From Conoideocrella luteorostrata (lineage: Eukaryota > Ascomycota > Sordariomycetes > Hypocreales > Clavicipitaceae), in contig JASWJB010000065.1 in the NCBI GenBank assembly GCA_032433595.1, positions 62,001 to 126,000 on the forward strand: 64,000 nt of DNA, read 5' to 3'. How positions within the stretch are numbered: the first letter of the stretch is position 1; each line of letters opens with the position of its first letter. The notes below the pieces were generated by a model, which worked only from the letters and a program-made list of their open reading frames with translations, did no database searches and was not told the DNA's origin. A program made the position numbers and the translations under genes. Positions 35,346 through 44,865 of the stretch are shown in pieces.

Positions 35346-36030
35346 TGATATGTAGTGAACACTATTCCGTATAACGTACAAGAGCAAAACACTTTCATCA
35401 ACGTCCATACATTTCCAACGGGAAAGACTAGCTACACAAGCCATTGTGTTTTACTGCTCCACCATCAACTCACTCCATCGTGACAACTCATAGTAGTTAA
35501 TGTCAGCACTAGGCCGGCTCGCCTCAGCGCTTGATACTCTAAAAGCCTAACTAACCCTTGCGACCATTTTGTTGTTGATACATTAAATTCTCACTTAATT
35601 CACTGCTGACACGTGCACGGAAATAATGTTACTAGCTAGTACTCGGTACTCTAGGATGGTCGTGTCGGTGAGTAAACTCCGCGGGGTGGAAGCCACCGAT
35701 GGTCCGGACGTGCCCATCGTGGAGTCTCACCAGGTTGGCGTCGGTAGGGCTGACAAGTTGCAGGGTCTAGAATACTACGCTTGCCACGACATTGGATACT
35801 ACCATTGGGGATGACATCGTGGCTTTACAGTACAGACAGCACTTGCAAGGTTCATGGCCAGCCTGGCTGACGCTCCGCGGTGAAGGAGGTCGCTGGTCCG
35901 GTGGTTGTATATTATATGAAGGAGACTCCATCCCCCTTTTCGCCCCTAAACGTCTCTATTCTTGCTTCGATTCTACATTGCTTAGCCGTGTTCTCATCAG
36001 TCCCGCTACAAAGCATCCATCTCCTCAGCT
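35346..36030. other. Intergenic, promoter of the sulfotransferase-like gene
   Basis: I see no gene here. A TATA-like TATATTATATG lies near 35908-35918, and a pyrimidine-rich leader precedes the ATG at 36031. Confidence 0.4.
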
Positions 36031-36858
36031 ATGCGTATCATCCACGACACCATCGACGCGGACCGCAGCTCCCTCGGCCCACGCATCCGCGTTATCGGTG
36101 CCGGCCTCCCACGATGTGCTACCTCGTCTCTCCAGGAAGCACTAGAATCTCCCAGCATGGGCTACGCCCCGTGCATGCACATGGCACATGTCGTCCCGCA
36201 CGCTCACAGAAGCGACATAGTCCTGCAGGCCATGCGAGAGAAGGACACGGCCCGTCGCCAAAAGCTCCTCCACAAGATCTTCGACGGCTATGAAGCAACC
36301 ACCGACTTCCCTGGGTTCTGGTTCATCGAGGACCTGATGGACATGTATCCCGACGCTGCCATCATTCTCAACCAGCGCAAAGACGGCGGCGAGGCGTGGT
36401 GGAGGAGTCTTCAAGAGAGCCTGGGTTTCTTCATGACGTTGAAGTACTATGCCGTTTGCTTCCTGTTCAAGTCTGATCGAAATCATTATGCTATCCACGA
36501 GGTTGCCGGGGACAAGTGGTTCACCAAGTATGGCTGTCCTGTGGGCCCAGGCATTTACGATAAATATCAGAGTCTCGTGCTGCGTGAGGCTAAGAAACGC
36601 GGGCGGGAAGTACTGATTTGGAAGGCCGAGGATGGCTGGGGCCCGATATGCGAGTTTCTCGGAAAGGAGGTGCCCAAGAGCCAACCTTTTCCTTGGTCCA
36701 ATGATGCTGCTACGATGAGGACGGTCAGAAGGATTTTGGTAGCTCGTGGGCTGCTGTCCTGGGTAGGCCTGGTAGGCGGGCTGTATGGTGCTTGGCGTTA
36801 CGGACCTGGTATTTGGGGAATGGCTGCTACGAAGCTATCTGCATTGTGGAGTCGATGA
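36031..36858 (+). CDS. Sulfotransferase-like P-loop protein, membrane anchored
   Basis: A single exon of 275 aa. The first motif, GLPRCATSSLQEAL (about residues 25-38), matches the 5'-phosphosulfate-binding loop of the fungal Sulfotransfer_4 family. The segment PDAAIILNQRKDGGEAWWRSL corresponds to the strand and helix around the 3'-phosphate site. WKAEDGWGPICEFLG near the C-terminal third is the usual family block. The last ~35 residues (ARGLLSWVGLVGGLYGAWRY onward) are hydrophobic and likely a membrane anchor. Family members are often mislabelled NAD-dependent epimerases; very few have a proven substrate, and PAPS-dependent activity here is inferred from the fold. It lies between the MetE-like gene and a convergent SAM methyltransferase. 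Confidence 0.83.
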   Translation: MRIIHDTIDADRSSLGPRIRVIGAGLPRCATSSLQEALESPSMGYAPCMHMAHVVPHAHRSDIVLQAMREKDTARRQKLLHKIFDGYEATTDFPGFWFIEDLMDMYPDAAIILNQRKDGGEAWWRSLQESLGFFMTLKYYAVCFLFKSDRNHYAIHEVAGDKWFTKYGCPVGPGIYDKYQSLVLREAKKRGREVLIWKAEDGWGPICEFLGKEVPKSQPFPWSNDAATMRTVRRILVARGLLSWVGLVGGLYGAWRYGPGIWGMAATKLSALWSR

Positions 36859-37514
36859 ATAATCGTTCAGGAGACGTCTGCCGGTACAGGCGACTCCATC
36901 GGCAACTGGTGATATGGCGATGGTAAATATTCACGAGTGAAGCACCGGATGATGCAAGTCGATTGTGGCGCCCCCATGACGCGTTGAGCCGTCTCAACAC
37001 AATGTAGATGATCTTCTTGGAGCGCTCAAACAAACAGATGAATGAAGAGGTATTCATGTATTAGCGTGGACGTCGTATGCTGGTGAATTTCTCACCTCGG
37101 TATTGTGAGACCTGTGAGAAGGCGGAGTCTTCTGGCGGATAGACTGAGCGAACTGAGTGAATGAGTAAGAGTGCCAACCAATCCCAGCACGATTCTGTAC
37201 CCATTCTCGACAAAATGCTCTTTACATTTTGCCCCCACAGGCTGAAAGTCCTGAGGCTAGAAAACATGCGGGCAGACATTTGTGTAAATACATTTAATGT
37301 CCATGAAGCAATGTATTCGCTTTGCATACATATTATCGCAAGATGCAAGATCAATGTGAGGGAATTTGGAAATATTCGACGCAAACAGATGAAATGCCTA
37401 GGAAGGATACACTCGCAGCAGCTCGAATAATATACGCCGAGCCTATATAATTACAGTCCTTGCAGACGTCCGGTGTAACAGTTTGACAACTCCGTGGCCA
37501 ATCCATTCTTCTGA
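36859..37514. other. Convergent intergenic region
   Basis: This stretch lies between the 3' ends of the sulfotransferase-like and methyltransferase genes. I see no gene in it. Confidence 0.4.
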
Positions 37515-38435
37515 TTAACTATTTGTCGGGCCATCGACTTCGGTCTCTGGCTTCCTGCCACTAATCGCGACATATCTCCAGTATTTTTGCGCATGATATC
37601 CCCGCGCACCGCCAATAGCATTGACAAAATATTTTTCCAGATGAAAGAACACGATGAAGTAGTATGGAATGGCGGCTATCAGCCAGAACAGCCGCAGCAT
37701 TGGGCGAACGTTCTCGGAGTAGTCGTACTCCCGAACGTCAACGAAGCCAGCTTCTTCAAGCAGTCGTTTGTAGTAGCCTCGTTTGGCACGCTGCCAGGTG
37801 GGCATGGCGCCGTACTGGCTGACCTCCTTCATAAGTCTCGCCAGCGTCTTGCCTATGGCCTCGTCGGACTCATAGTCATGGTCATATTCGTGCATGGCAA
37901 CGTGACCTCCAGGTCGAAGGATGCGGTAGAAGCCCTTGACCGCCTCCAACGGCTCTGTGGCGTGGACAAGGGTTTCCATGGTGTAAACCCCGTCATGGCT
38001 CCCAGATTCTAGGGTTTCGAGATGGTGGTAGTCCATCTTCTTAACGGACACGAGAGATCCGATCTCGCCAGACCGGGCAACATTGCGCTTTGCTTTAGCA
38101 AGGTGGTGATCTGTGACGTCAATGGCAGTCACCCGCAAGCCGTGCTTTGCCATGTAGAGAGCTACATGGCCAACTCCGCAGCCAGCATCCAAGACTTGAG
38201 AGCCTGGAGCGACATCAAGGAGCCGGTACATCTTCTCCTCCATTCTCCGCAAAGGCCCACCTAACGGAAACATCCGATACGTATCTTTCTCCCAGTACCC
38301 AAAATGGCGCGTGTTTCCCAGCAGAAGCCAGTAGCCGATTCGCGATTCGGCCGATTCGTAGAGGCCTCGAAGCATGTGGTTGTCATTAACGACTGGTGTC
38401 GAGTTGGCCTCTGGGGCCTTCGCTGGAGTGGACAT
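37515..38435 (-). CDS. SAM-dependent methyltransferase (sterol/small-molecule type), membrane-associated
   Basis: A single exon of 306 aa from the ATG at 38435. A longer in-frame ATG at 38564 would add an unlikely 43-residue basic leader. Motif I is VLDAGCGVGHVALYMA (81-96). The acidic residue of motif II lies in VTAIDV (102-107), and RILRPGGHVAMHEYDHD (171-187) is the post-motif-III block of Methyltransf_11/25 enzymes. The N-terminal YWLLLGNTRHFGYWEKD block resembles the substrate entrance of sterol 24-C and related small-molecule methyltransferases. A hydrophobic helix (LFWLIAAIPYYFIVFF, about 249-264) near the C-terminus suggests membrane contact. Erg6 itself is longer and has other signatures, so this is a paralogous small-molecule methyltransferase of unknown substrate. 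Confidence 0.85.
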   Translation of the reverse strand: MSTPAKAPEANSTPVVNDNHMLRGLYESAESRIGYWLLLGNTRHFGYWEKDTYRMFPLGGPLRRMEEKMYRLLDVAPGSQVLDAGCGVGHVALYMAKHGLRVTAIDVTDHHLAKAKRNVARSGEIGSLVSVKKMDYHHLETLESGSHDGVYTMETLVHATEPLEAVKGFYRILRPGGHVAMHEYDHDYESDEAIGKTLARLMKEVSQYGAMPTWQRAKRGYYKRLLEEAGFVDVREYDYSENVRPMLRLFWLIAAIPYYFIVFFHLEKYFVNAIGGARGYHAQKYWRYVAISGRKPETEVDGPTNS

Positions 38436-40337
38436 GATGAAAGGATGGTACGTAAGAACAAGAAGGAAAAACAGACCAGAGCAAGAGGGTTTGGCGCGTG
38501 ACTCTCTCACTCTTTGTGCGCGTGAATAAAAGAAAAAGCGCGACATATTGAGGAGAAATGGCACACTGCTCGCTCCATTGCAACCTTATTACAGGCCTTC
38601 CTGAATGAAAAGCCTCATGCACCAACACCACTCCCCTCCGTCACTCCCTCCGCCGACAACAAACATTTTTAAACACTAGACAGGGCTGGGAAAACACATC
38701 GTCACTACCATCCTACTAGACAAAACGGTACAGCACATCCTCCGTGACAACTATTGCGACGAACATCTGGCGCAAGTTCTAGAATCGGTCAATTGGTGCG
38801 GGCACTAAGCGCACTCTGAGCCGGCAAAGGGTCTTTGTGTCTTTGTACTAGTACATATCGCAGGTCCACCTTTGCTATTTTTAGCCGTTGACTTCCAGCG
38901 ACGAGCGCTGCATCGAAGTCACTCCTCCTAACGGTCTGTAATGCGGCGTGATCCACTTGGTCCCGTCCCCCGTCTTGTGTTGTACTAGTACAATGGACAC
39001 CACGATCTCTCATTTACAAATAAAGACAGCTTCTCGGCTTCTCGAATGGCTTTAGTATTAGTTACGACTTCAGTGCACCTGCCATAATTGTTAACGGCAA
39101 TGCCAGACACGGGGCAACTTTCAGGACTACCTGTTATGCGAATTGAGTGGCCGCATTTCGAAACCTATACTACGGACACATATATGCACAACCACTCCGC
39201 CAGCCGCCTGAGCTCGGCGCCCTGGTGCTCAGTAAAACCATGGACCCGATGATCCGTGAGCGATCTGAACCGGCTTTAGCCAGTCATTTCACGGCTACCA
39301 TCTCGTACTTTTTGCTCCATGTACCTAAAGAGGTTCATGCAGTGTTGCAAGATGGCAAATCTCCGATGGAAACATGTATCCGTTCTCTGATCGTTAGCTA
39401 TCCCTTGTTTGATTCTCATCATGATCACTCAATTGTACGGCAAAACAGGAGGCAGCATGCACCAAAGGCGTAGACTGGAATTGGTATTTGTTTGGACCGA
39501 ACGAGTCGCGCCCTGGCTCATTTGAACTTGAGAATTCCGCTGAAACCTCTGACTACCCAGGCATATCGTTGAACGAGCTGCTTGTGGACATCCATTATAG
39601 CTACTGCTATCTATATCGTCGTCGCGCATCGTGGCTTCTCCGATGTTTGCCAATTGACACCGAGCGATCAGCCCCTTGCAATAACTCGGAGCTTAATAGT
39701 AAACTGCTGCGAATCTTTCATGCATTAACGCAAGAGTCCATTGCTGCTGCTAGAGACAATTGCTGCTTGCAGCGCGGCATAGCATGACTTATAGCGAATT
39801 CGTACGTAATCATACTGCAGGAAGTTACAAGATGCAGGGCACTGTGTTGAGGCTTCCAAAAGGCAGGGTTCGGGACAGGCAAGCAAGTAGTGCTACTTTA
39901 TTGGCTCAAAACATATAATTCAATTGGAGGACATATTTTCTATCTCATTAAGCTTTTTCATATCATAATGAGTTATTCGATCATGCACTGATGTAACAGG
40001 GCTTAGATCAGAAGCGGAAGGAACATACGCATCTGGGTTTGATGTGCAATTAAGCCGCAGAGCAGGGCTCTCTCGGCCGTCCAAATGACAGTTTACTTTT
40101 TCCCCAAACTTGTCATAATATCAGGCATACAATAAAACTTAATCTCGGACTGCAACAGTAAGGGCTTCACCTTCAGCCTCTGAGATGTTAAAGACGCGGC
40201 TAAAGGGCCTGAGATGAATATAAATACAACACTCTGCCCGTCCCTTTTCAAATCCTCATCACCAACTCCGACTACATTCCTCAGCATACAAAAGCTTCCC
40301 GATTACTTTATAACAAGAAACACCAACACGACTCAAA
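38436..40337. other. Intergenic region, no gene supported
   Basis: Two adjoining rightward frames (39147-39473 and 39488-39787) have fairly protein-like composition but no domain, and I found no clear splice joining them. The last 130 nt form the promoter and leader of the small secreted protein gene. Confidence 0.4.
40219..40226 (+). promoter_or_regulatory. TATA box of the small secreted protein gene
   Basis: A perfect TATAAATA lies about 112 nt before the ATG. It is followed by a CT-rich leader (CCCGTCCCTTTTC...) and an A-rich AACACGACTCAAAATG start context, a layout typical of a strongly or inducibly expressed fungal gene. Confidence 0.65.
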
Positions 40338-41000
40338 ATGCATCTCGCTCAGTTCTCTACTCTTGCCCTCTTCGTCCTGTCCGCCGCGGCCGGCCCTGTG
40401 GATTCCCCAGTCGACGCCGAGGGCCGTCATGCCAAGCCAGCAGTTCTAGTGCGTCCTTTTCACCCTTTCACATCCCAATATTAGACTAACAAACGCACAG
40501 GGCAGTCGCTATCCAGGCGCCAAGTGCGGTACTAATGGGAGGGCTGTACAGCTGGTCTCTGGAGCGTGCAATGCTGTTCCCCGCGGGTTGGTTTCCACCA
40601 CGCTCAGCTCCTCCTACTGGGTTATAAACACTGAGATACTGACAAGAATATAGCTCCTCTGTCAAGATCACTGCCAAGGGCACCACCTGCTACACATACA
40701 AGTATGTATCAGCCATTACGAAAAACTTGGTAACTGCTCTAACGGTCCAGCAGGCAACAGCAGTGCAAGGGTCAGGGGCAGCGCGTGTCGGCTCCCGTGA
40801 AATGCCACACTCTCCAGAGCTGGGGGAACCCCGTCTCCGTCAAATGTGTCGGAAAGGAAAAGCGTCACAAGGAACCCAAGCACCCTAAGGACCCCAACCA
40901 TCCTGAGGACCCCAACCATCCTAAGCATCCTAAGAACCCTAAGAACCCTAAGCACCCCAAGCACCCTACGCCCGACCCGGATGCTGATGACGAGGAGTAA
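40338..41000 (+). CDS. Small secreted six-cysteine protein with X-P-X tripeptide-repeat tail
   Basis: Four exons: 40338-40448, 40501-40586, 40654-40701 and 40754-41000. The last acceptor is one of two adjacent CAGs that differ only by one residue. The product is 163 aa. Residues 1-18 are a clear signal peptide (LALFVLSAAAG). The core, about 38-113, has six cysteines (C46, C60, C78, C86, C99, C113), enough for three disulfides. A KR pair at 118-119 directly follows the last cysteine. Residues 120-153 are (H/N/D)-P-(K/N/E) triplets with Pro at every third position, then an acidic end PDPDADDEE. I recognise no named domain. It looks like a fungal effector-type or antimicrobial-type secreted protein whose tail could be released by a Kex2-like protease. 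All of that is inference from architecture. Confidence 0.75.
40866..40967 (+). repeat. 9-bp-period coding repeat (X-P-X tail)
   Basis: About eleven triplet units, mostly CAYCCTAAG, AACCCTAAG, GACCCCAAC and similar, in frame within the last exon of the secreted-protein gene. The reverse strand consequently carries an open but meaningless frame. Confidence 0.8.
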
Positions 41001-41585
41001 CTGCCACGCGAGCTGGGTTTAGTGCGGACTAATCTATATTTGTTGGATATATTTTAGCCGCCTAAACGACTCCGAAGCCTTTCGTCACGAGAGCTTTACC
41101 ACTTTCCTTCTCTGTTTTTTAACTAACGCCGCTCGTTATATATACTTAGATAGATTAAATTTACCGTGGCCATCATCAGCTATGTATGATGTCCAGTCAT
41201 TATGGTAGTATGGCGTCCCCACTTGTCAGCTCTGTGAACCATGATAAAGGCAGAGACAACAGCCGGCTTATTGTAGTCTAGTGTTCATGATGACAGTGCC
41301 ATTTTCGTCAAAACTTATGTGACACCAAAGCACCCTAACATGCAAGGTTCCACACGCGACGTGCGGCAAGCCCCCCTTCAGACGGTCCAGCCAACCCGCC
41401 GCTTGGGCTACTAATTAGCGAACTACTGCCTAAAAGCCTGTCGCACCGCTTAGTCAACCTCCTAGCCATATTTATTACAGACGGTATGTGGAGATCTTAG
41501 CCCCAGGTTCCTCCCCCGGGACTAACCACCCCCGTCCCGTCCCGATCGCAACCTCACGACCTCGAGCCGCTCGCACTATTTGACC
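41001..41585. other. Intergenic, no gene seen
   Basis: This is the 3' flank of the secreted-protein gene and the upstream side of the phosphotransferase pseudogene. The composition is AT-rich near 41110-41165. Confidence 0.4.
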
Positions 41586-42420
41586 ATGGATATCTCCTCA
41601 TATGCAGTGACCGAGGAGGACATTGACATACTGTCCACTTTTCTGACCGCCACCTTTTTTTCTCTCCTGCATATGTCTATGTGTACGGATCTTGTGGCGG
41701 GCGTCGCCTTCGGTCGAGTCCGTCGTCAGCTTCTCGCCCTTGAGATGGAACAGCGTCTGCTCCAGACTGCAGAGGACTTTGGGGATGTCTGATAGCGCTC
41801 TGACATGTTGCATCGAGCTCCTTGCTAACTTGCATACCATATTCTTTGCCTCGGCACGGGTGAACAGGCTGAGATCAATACAGTCCCCGGATGTTCGCAT
41901 TTCGTTGAACGGCTATTATGCTAATATCCTTGAGAGACTTTCCCGGGCTTATCTGAACGCTTTAAACCAAGTTTAGACGAGGTACGTGAAGAACTCCCAC
42001 TACTATTTGGGCCGGAGAATCCGATGATACTCGACCATGACGACCTCTCAAAGATGAATATTCTTGTGGACGAGAACACTGGACGCATCACTGGCATGGT
42101 CGACTGGGTTGACGCCTTGGTTTCTCCCTTTGGCACGTCTCTCGGGGGTTTCGAAACTATTCTTGGCGTAGAGACATCGTCAGGCAGCTGGAAAATTCCA
42201 TCCCTCTCATGACTCCCTCCGATCGCAGTTTTGGAAAACCTGCTATGACATTACTGGACCTCTTTCCGACGATGATAAGAGAGCGATCCAAAATTATGAG
42301 GTTATTTGGTTTGTTTCGCACTTGCACCTTTGAGGGCCGACCAGAAAATGTAAAGTCGTTGCGTCTTGCAAATATAAAATCGAACCTAGCGTGCCCCGAG
42401 GCATTGTGTCTGCATTAAAT
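41586..42420 (+). pseudogene. Aminoglycoside-phosphotransferase-like (APH/ChoK fold) pseudogene
   Basis: The order of blocks is that of fungal APH-domain proteins, but they lie in different frames. ALTCCIELLANLHTIFF and ISLNGYYANILERL occur in one frame. FGPENPMILDHDDLSKMNIL with TGRITGMVDWVDALVSPFGT (catalytic loop HDDLSKMN and the DW metal-binding block) occurs in a second. QFWKTCYDITGPLSDDDKRA occurs in a third, ending soon after in a stop. At least two frameshifts break the gene, and the N-terminal nucleotide-binding part is not convincing. Fungal members of this fold mostly have no known role in antibiotic resistance. I consider it a decayed gene rather than a spliced one because the junctions lack good GT..AG pairs. 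Confidence 0.7.
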
Positions 42421-43902
42421 CATATTGTCAATAAGCAGCCGTACTTGGGGCCCTCTTTGAATGGAGAAAGCTGTACATTGCAGCACTTATCTTATTGCTA
42501 CAAGGCTCGAATCTAATGTGATCAATAGCTCTCATTCAGAATCTACATCGTCATGGGGTATGCATGCAAATAGCGAAGAGAGAATGAGCAAACAAAATGA
42601 ATTGATTCCTTGCGGTTAAGCTCTTTAAAGAATCTAAAAGAAGTGATGGTTAAGAAGACGAATTCGCAGTGGTGGGAGCGCAGTGAACTGATATCCTATT
42701 GATTCAACAGCACCACGTGGCATATGATGCCCCTCCTAAGGTTGGGACATGCCAAAAAAAGAGGCCCGAAGCGGATGGATACCTACTGCAGTACGGAGTA
42801 GTCTTGTTCCAATTGTCGCGTGCAATCCTCACGCGCGACTCAAAACCTGGCGTCGACGTTGGCGATAAAGATCAAGCCGGTGGACTAGATAGAAACTGGA
42901 CTTCCTGAGCTGGCCATACCAAGTGATGATTTCTCTTAGTTCCTCGACGTGGCCCCATGTCGCTACACATCTCGGAGTTGAACCCGTGGAAGGTCATTAT
43001 ATCGCAATTAGAGACATGAGGTCAGCACGGATCAAGTGGCAAAGCAGTCGCAACGCGGTTAAGGTGCAGGGGCTAGTTACATAGTGGTAGAACTCCTCCA
43101 TGTCCTCCTTTGCAAAGAAACGGCGGAGACTGGGAAAGGTCGATGCGGCTATGATATTGAAAGTAGTCGTTTCGGGGGAGGCTCTTCGCTTCTGAGAGAT
43201 ATGGGTTGCGGTGCTTCTGGCAATGTGGTGTACTGTTCAGTTACGGAGGAATATCGTAGTCTCCTTGTCTCATAACCCTCGGGAGATGTGGTTTTATGTT
43301 CTCCTCCTCGCCTTCTGCGGAGTAACAGCTCGAACCGCCACTCAAGGACGACGTGCGTTCGGTCAGACAGATATGACGCTCATCACATCGCATCGCGGCG
43401 GGTCTGTGGAAGTTGTACGATAACGGCCGGACCAGAGAAGATGCTGCATGGGAAGCACCGCTTCGACGGAGAATGTGTATATTTGGTACACAGTCTCCCA
43501 CCGAGCTATCTTCATGACCACCGATAAGCAATCCATTTGGGATATTGATGGTTAACTGCCGCGTTACGTCGCGCGAAAGTCCTGCCAGTGATCCGATCCG
43601 TTATCAGCTATTACTCCTTTGGCGAACATTCACAAATAATTATCACATAAGTCAACTCGGCATCGGTGATTTCGCAGCTTCTCCGTATCATTGTCTCCCC
43701 GCCATGCGACAACCCGAAATGAAGATGACCAGTGGATTACTTAGAAAGCTCTAAGCGGTGTCTTGATGAAGGACAATGGTCCGATAAGATAACTGTCATG
43801 TATTTTCAAACTCTCGGGTACTGAATCCACAAGAAGCCACGTTGTTTCCAAGATGACACAGCATGTGAATAGCCAATGTTTTCCCTTCCGCAAGCATCGT
43901 AT
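42421..43902. other. Intergenic, no gene supported
   Basis: Short overlapping frames occur without domains, and one TACGGAGTA copy lies near 42793. The right end is the 3' flank of the leftward thioredoxin-like gene. Confidence 0.4.
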
Positions 43903-44352
43903 TTAATTCAGAAACTCGTGGAGAGTCGTCACATCCATAATCCCATTCTCATCTAGTCTCGCCGTCTCAACAACCTCGCCATTGATGCGCTGATACTTCG
44001 CTAGCGTAGGAACGCCATTTACATCCCAGTTCTTTCTGTAGATGTTCTCCGGGTTCTTCCATCTATAGTCGCACAGTAAGCTTCCACATTCTCATTCTGG
44101 TAATCATGGAGCAGGGCGAGACACCTACTCTGGTCGCTGCCCTACTTCCACCACATTCAGCTTGGGCGATATCTCTCCCTCAAATGCAGCGACGACGTGT
44201 GGCCACGAGGCTCGAACGTCGGGACACCAGGGCTGGTTGGTCTCGGGGTCTTCTGATGAGATGAATATGACGAAGATCTTGGCGTCGGCGTCTTGGGGCA
44301 GGGCAAGCTGCTTGGCAGAGCTTGGGACAGCAAAGTCTTTAGAGATGGGCAT
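43903..44352 (-). CDS. Thioredoxin-like DUF953 (TXNDC17-type) protein
   Basis: Two exons (44129-44352 and 43903-44062; 66-nt intron) give 127 aa, matching the ~120-residue family length. The core sequence FVIFISSEDPETNQPWCPDV places the active-site region at WCPDV (C43). Animal TXNDC17/TRP14 has WCPDC, so the resolving cysteine is absent here, as I recall for many fungal members. The second exon starts with WKNPENIYRKNWDVNGVPTL, which contains the cis-proline VPT block of thioredoxins. It is probably a cytosolic redox or peroxide-handling protein, perhaps working with a single cysteine. The gene is intact although it sits between two pseudogenes. Confidence 0.85.
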
Positions 44353-44865
44353 GTTGGCTGTTCTGTTCGGTATCCCTGGCCCTGAATTGATATGCAAAGG
44401 ATGTAGTGTTATTTCAATGTGCAGACTGGTTCTGTGAGATTGACGTCGCAGATGAGTTCGGCATTGCCCATTCAAGACCCGCACTTACCCCTGCCGACCT
44501 CATCGCTGTTGTGCAGAATCGTGGTTCACTTTCCATACTCTCTCTACTGTACTAACTAGCCGGTACTCCGCAGACGAACGCATTTGACGGCTTGGGAGAA
44601 AAAAGTATAGTCGTGGGATATAGTAAGAATTATCTACATTGAATTGAATCAGCTGTGGTTCTAACGCGTTAATGTATATTTTACAATCTTTTTTATAGAT
44701 ATTCATAACTACTATCAGTATTATGTTTGCGTCATCTCGCATGTTTGTAGCAGGCTCAAACGGTGGCGCGACTAGTGGCGGGGCACGGACAGCCTGCCCA
44801 ACCGCCTTCGGGGGAGATAAATTGACAGTAGGTGGTACTCGCTAACTCGGACACCGCCAATCCAT
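44353..44865. other. Intergenic
   Basis: This contains the promoter of the leftward thioredoxin-like gene and AT-rich DNA up to about 44730. The expected N-terminal ASL block upstream of 44866 could not be identified. Confidence 0.4.

Noticed and set aside
34731..35444. 237-codon frame antisense to the MetE-like gene
   Set aside because: It overlaps a well-supported gene with all catalytic ligands and has no domain of its own.
40716..40964. Leu/Val/Arg-repeat frame antisense to the secreted-protein tail
   Set aside because: A by-product of the 9-bp periodic coding repeat on the other strand.
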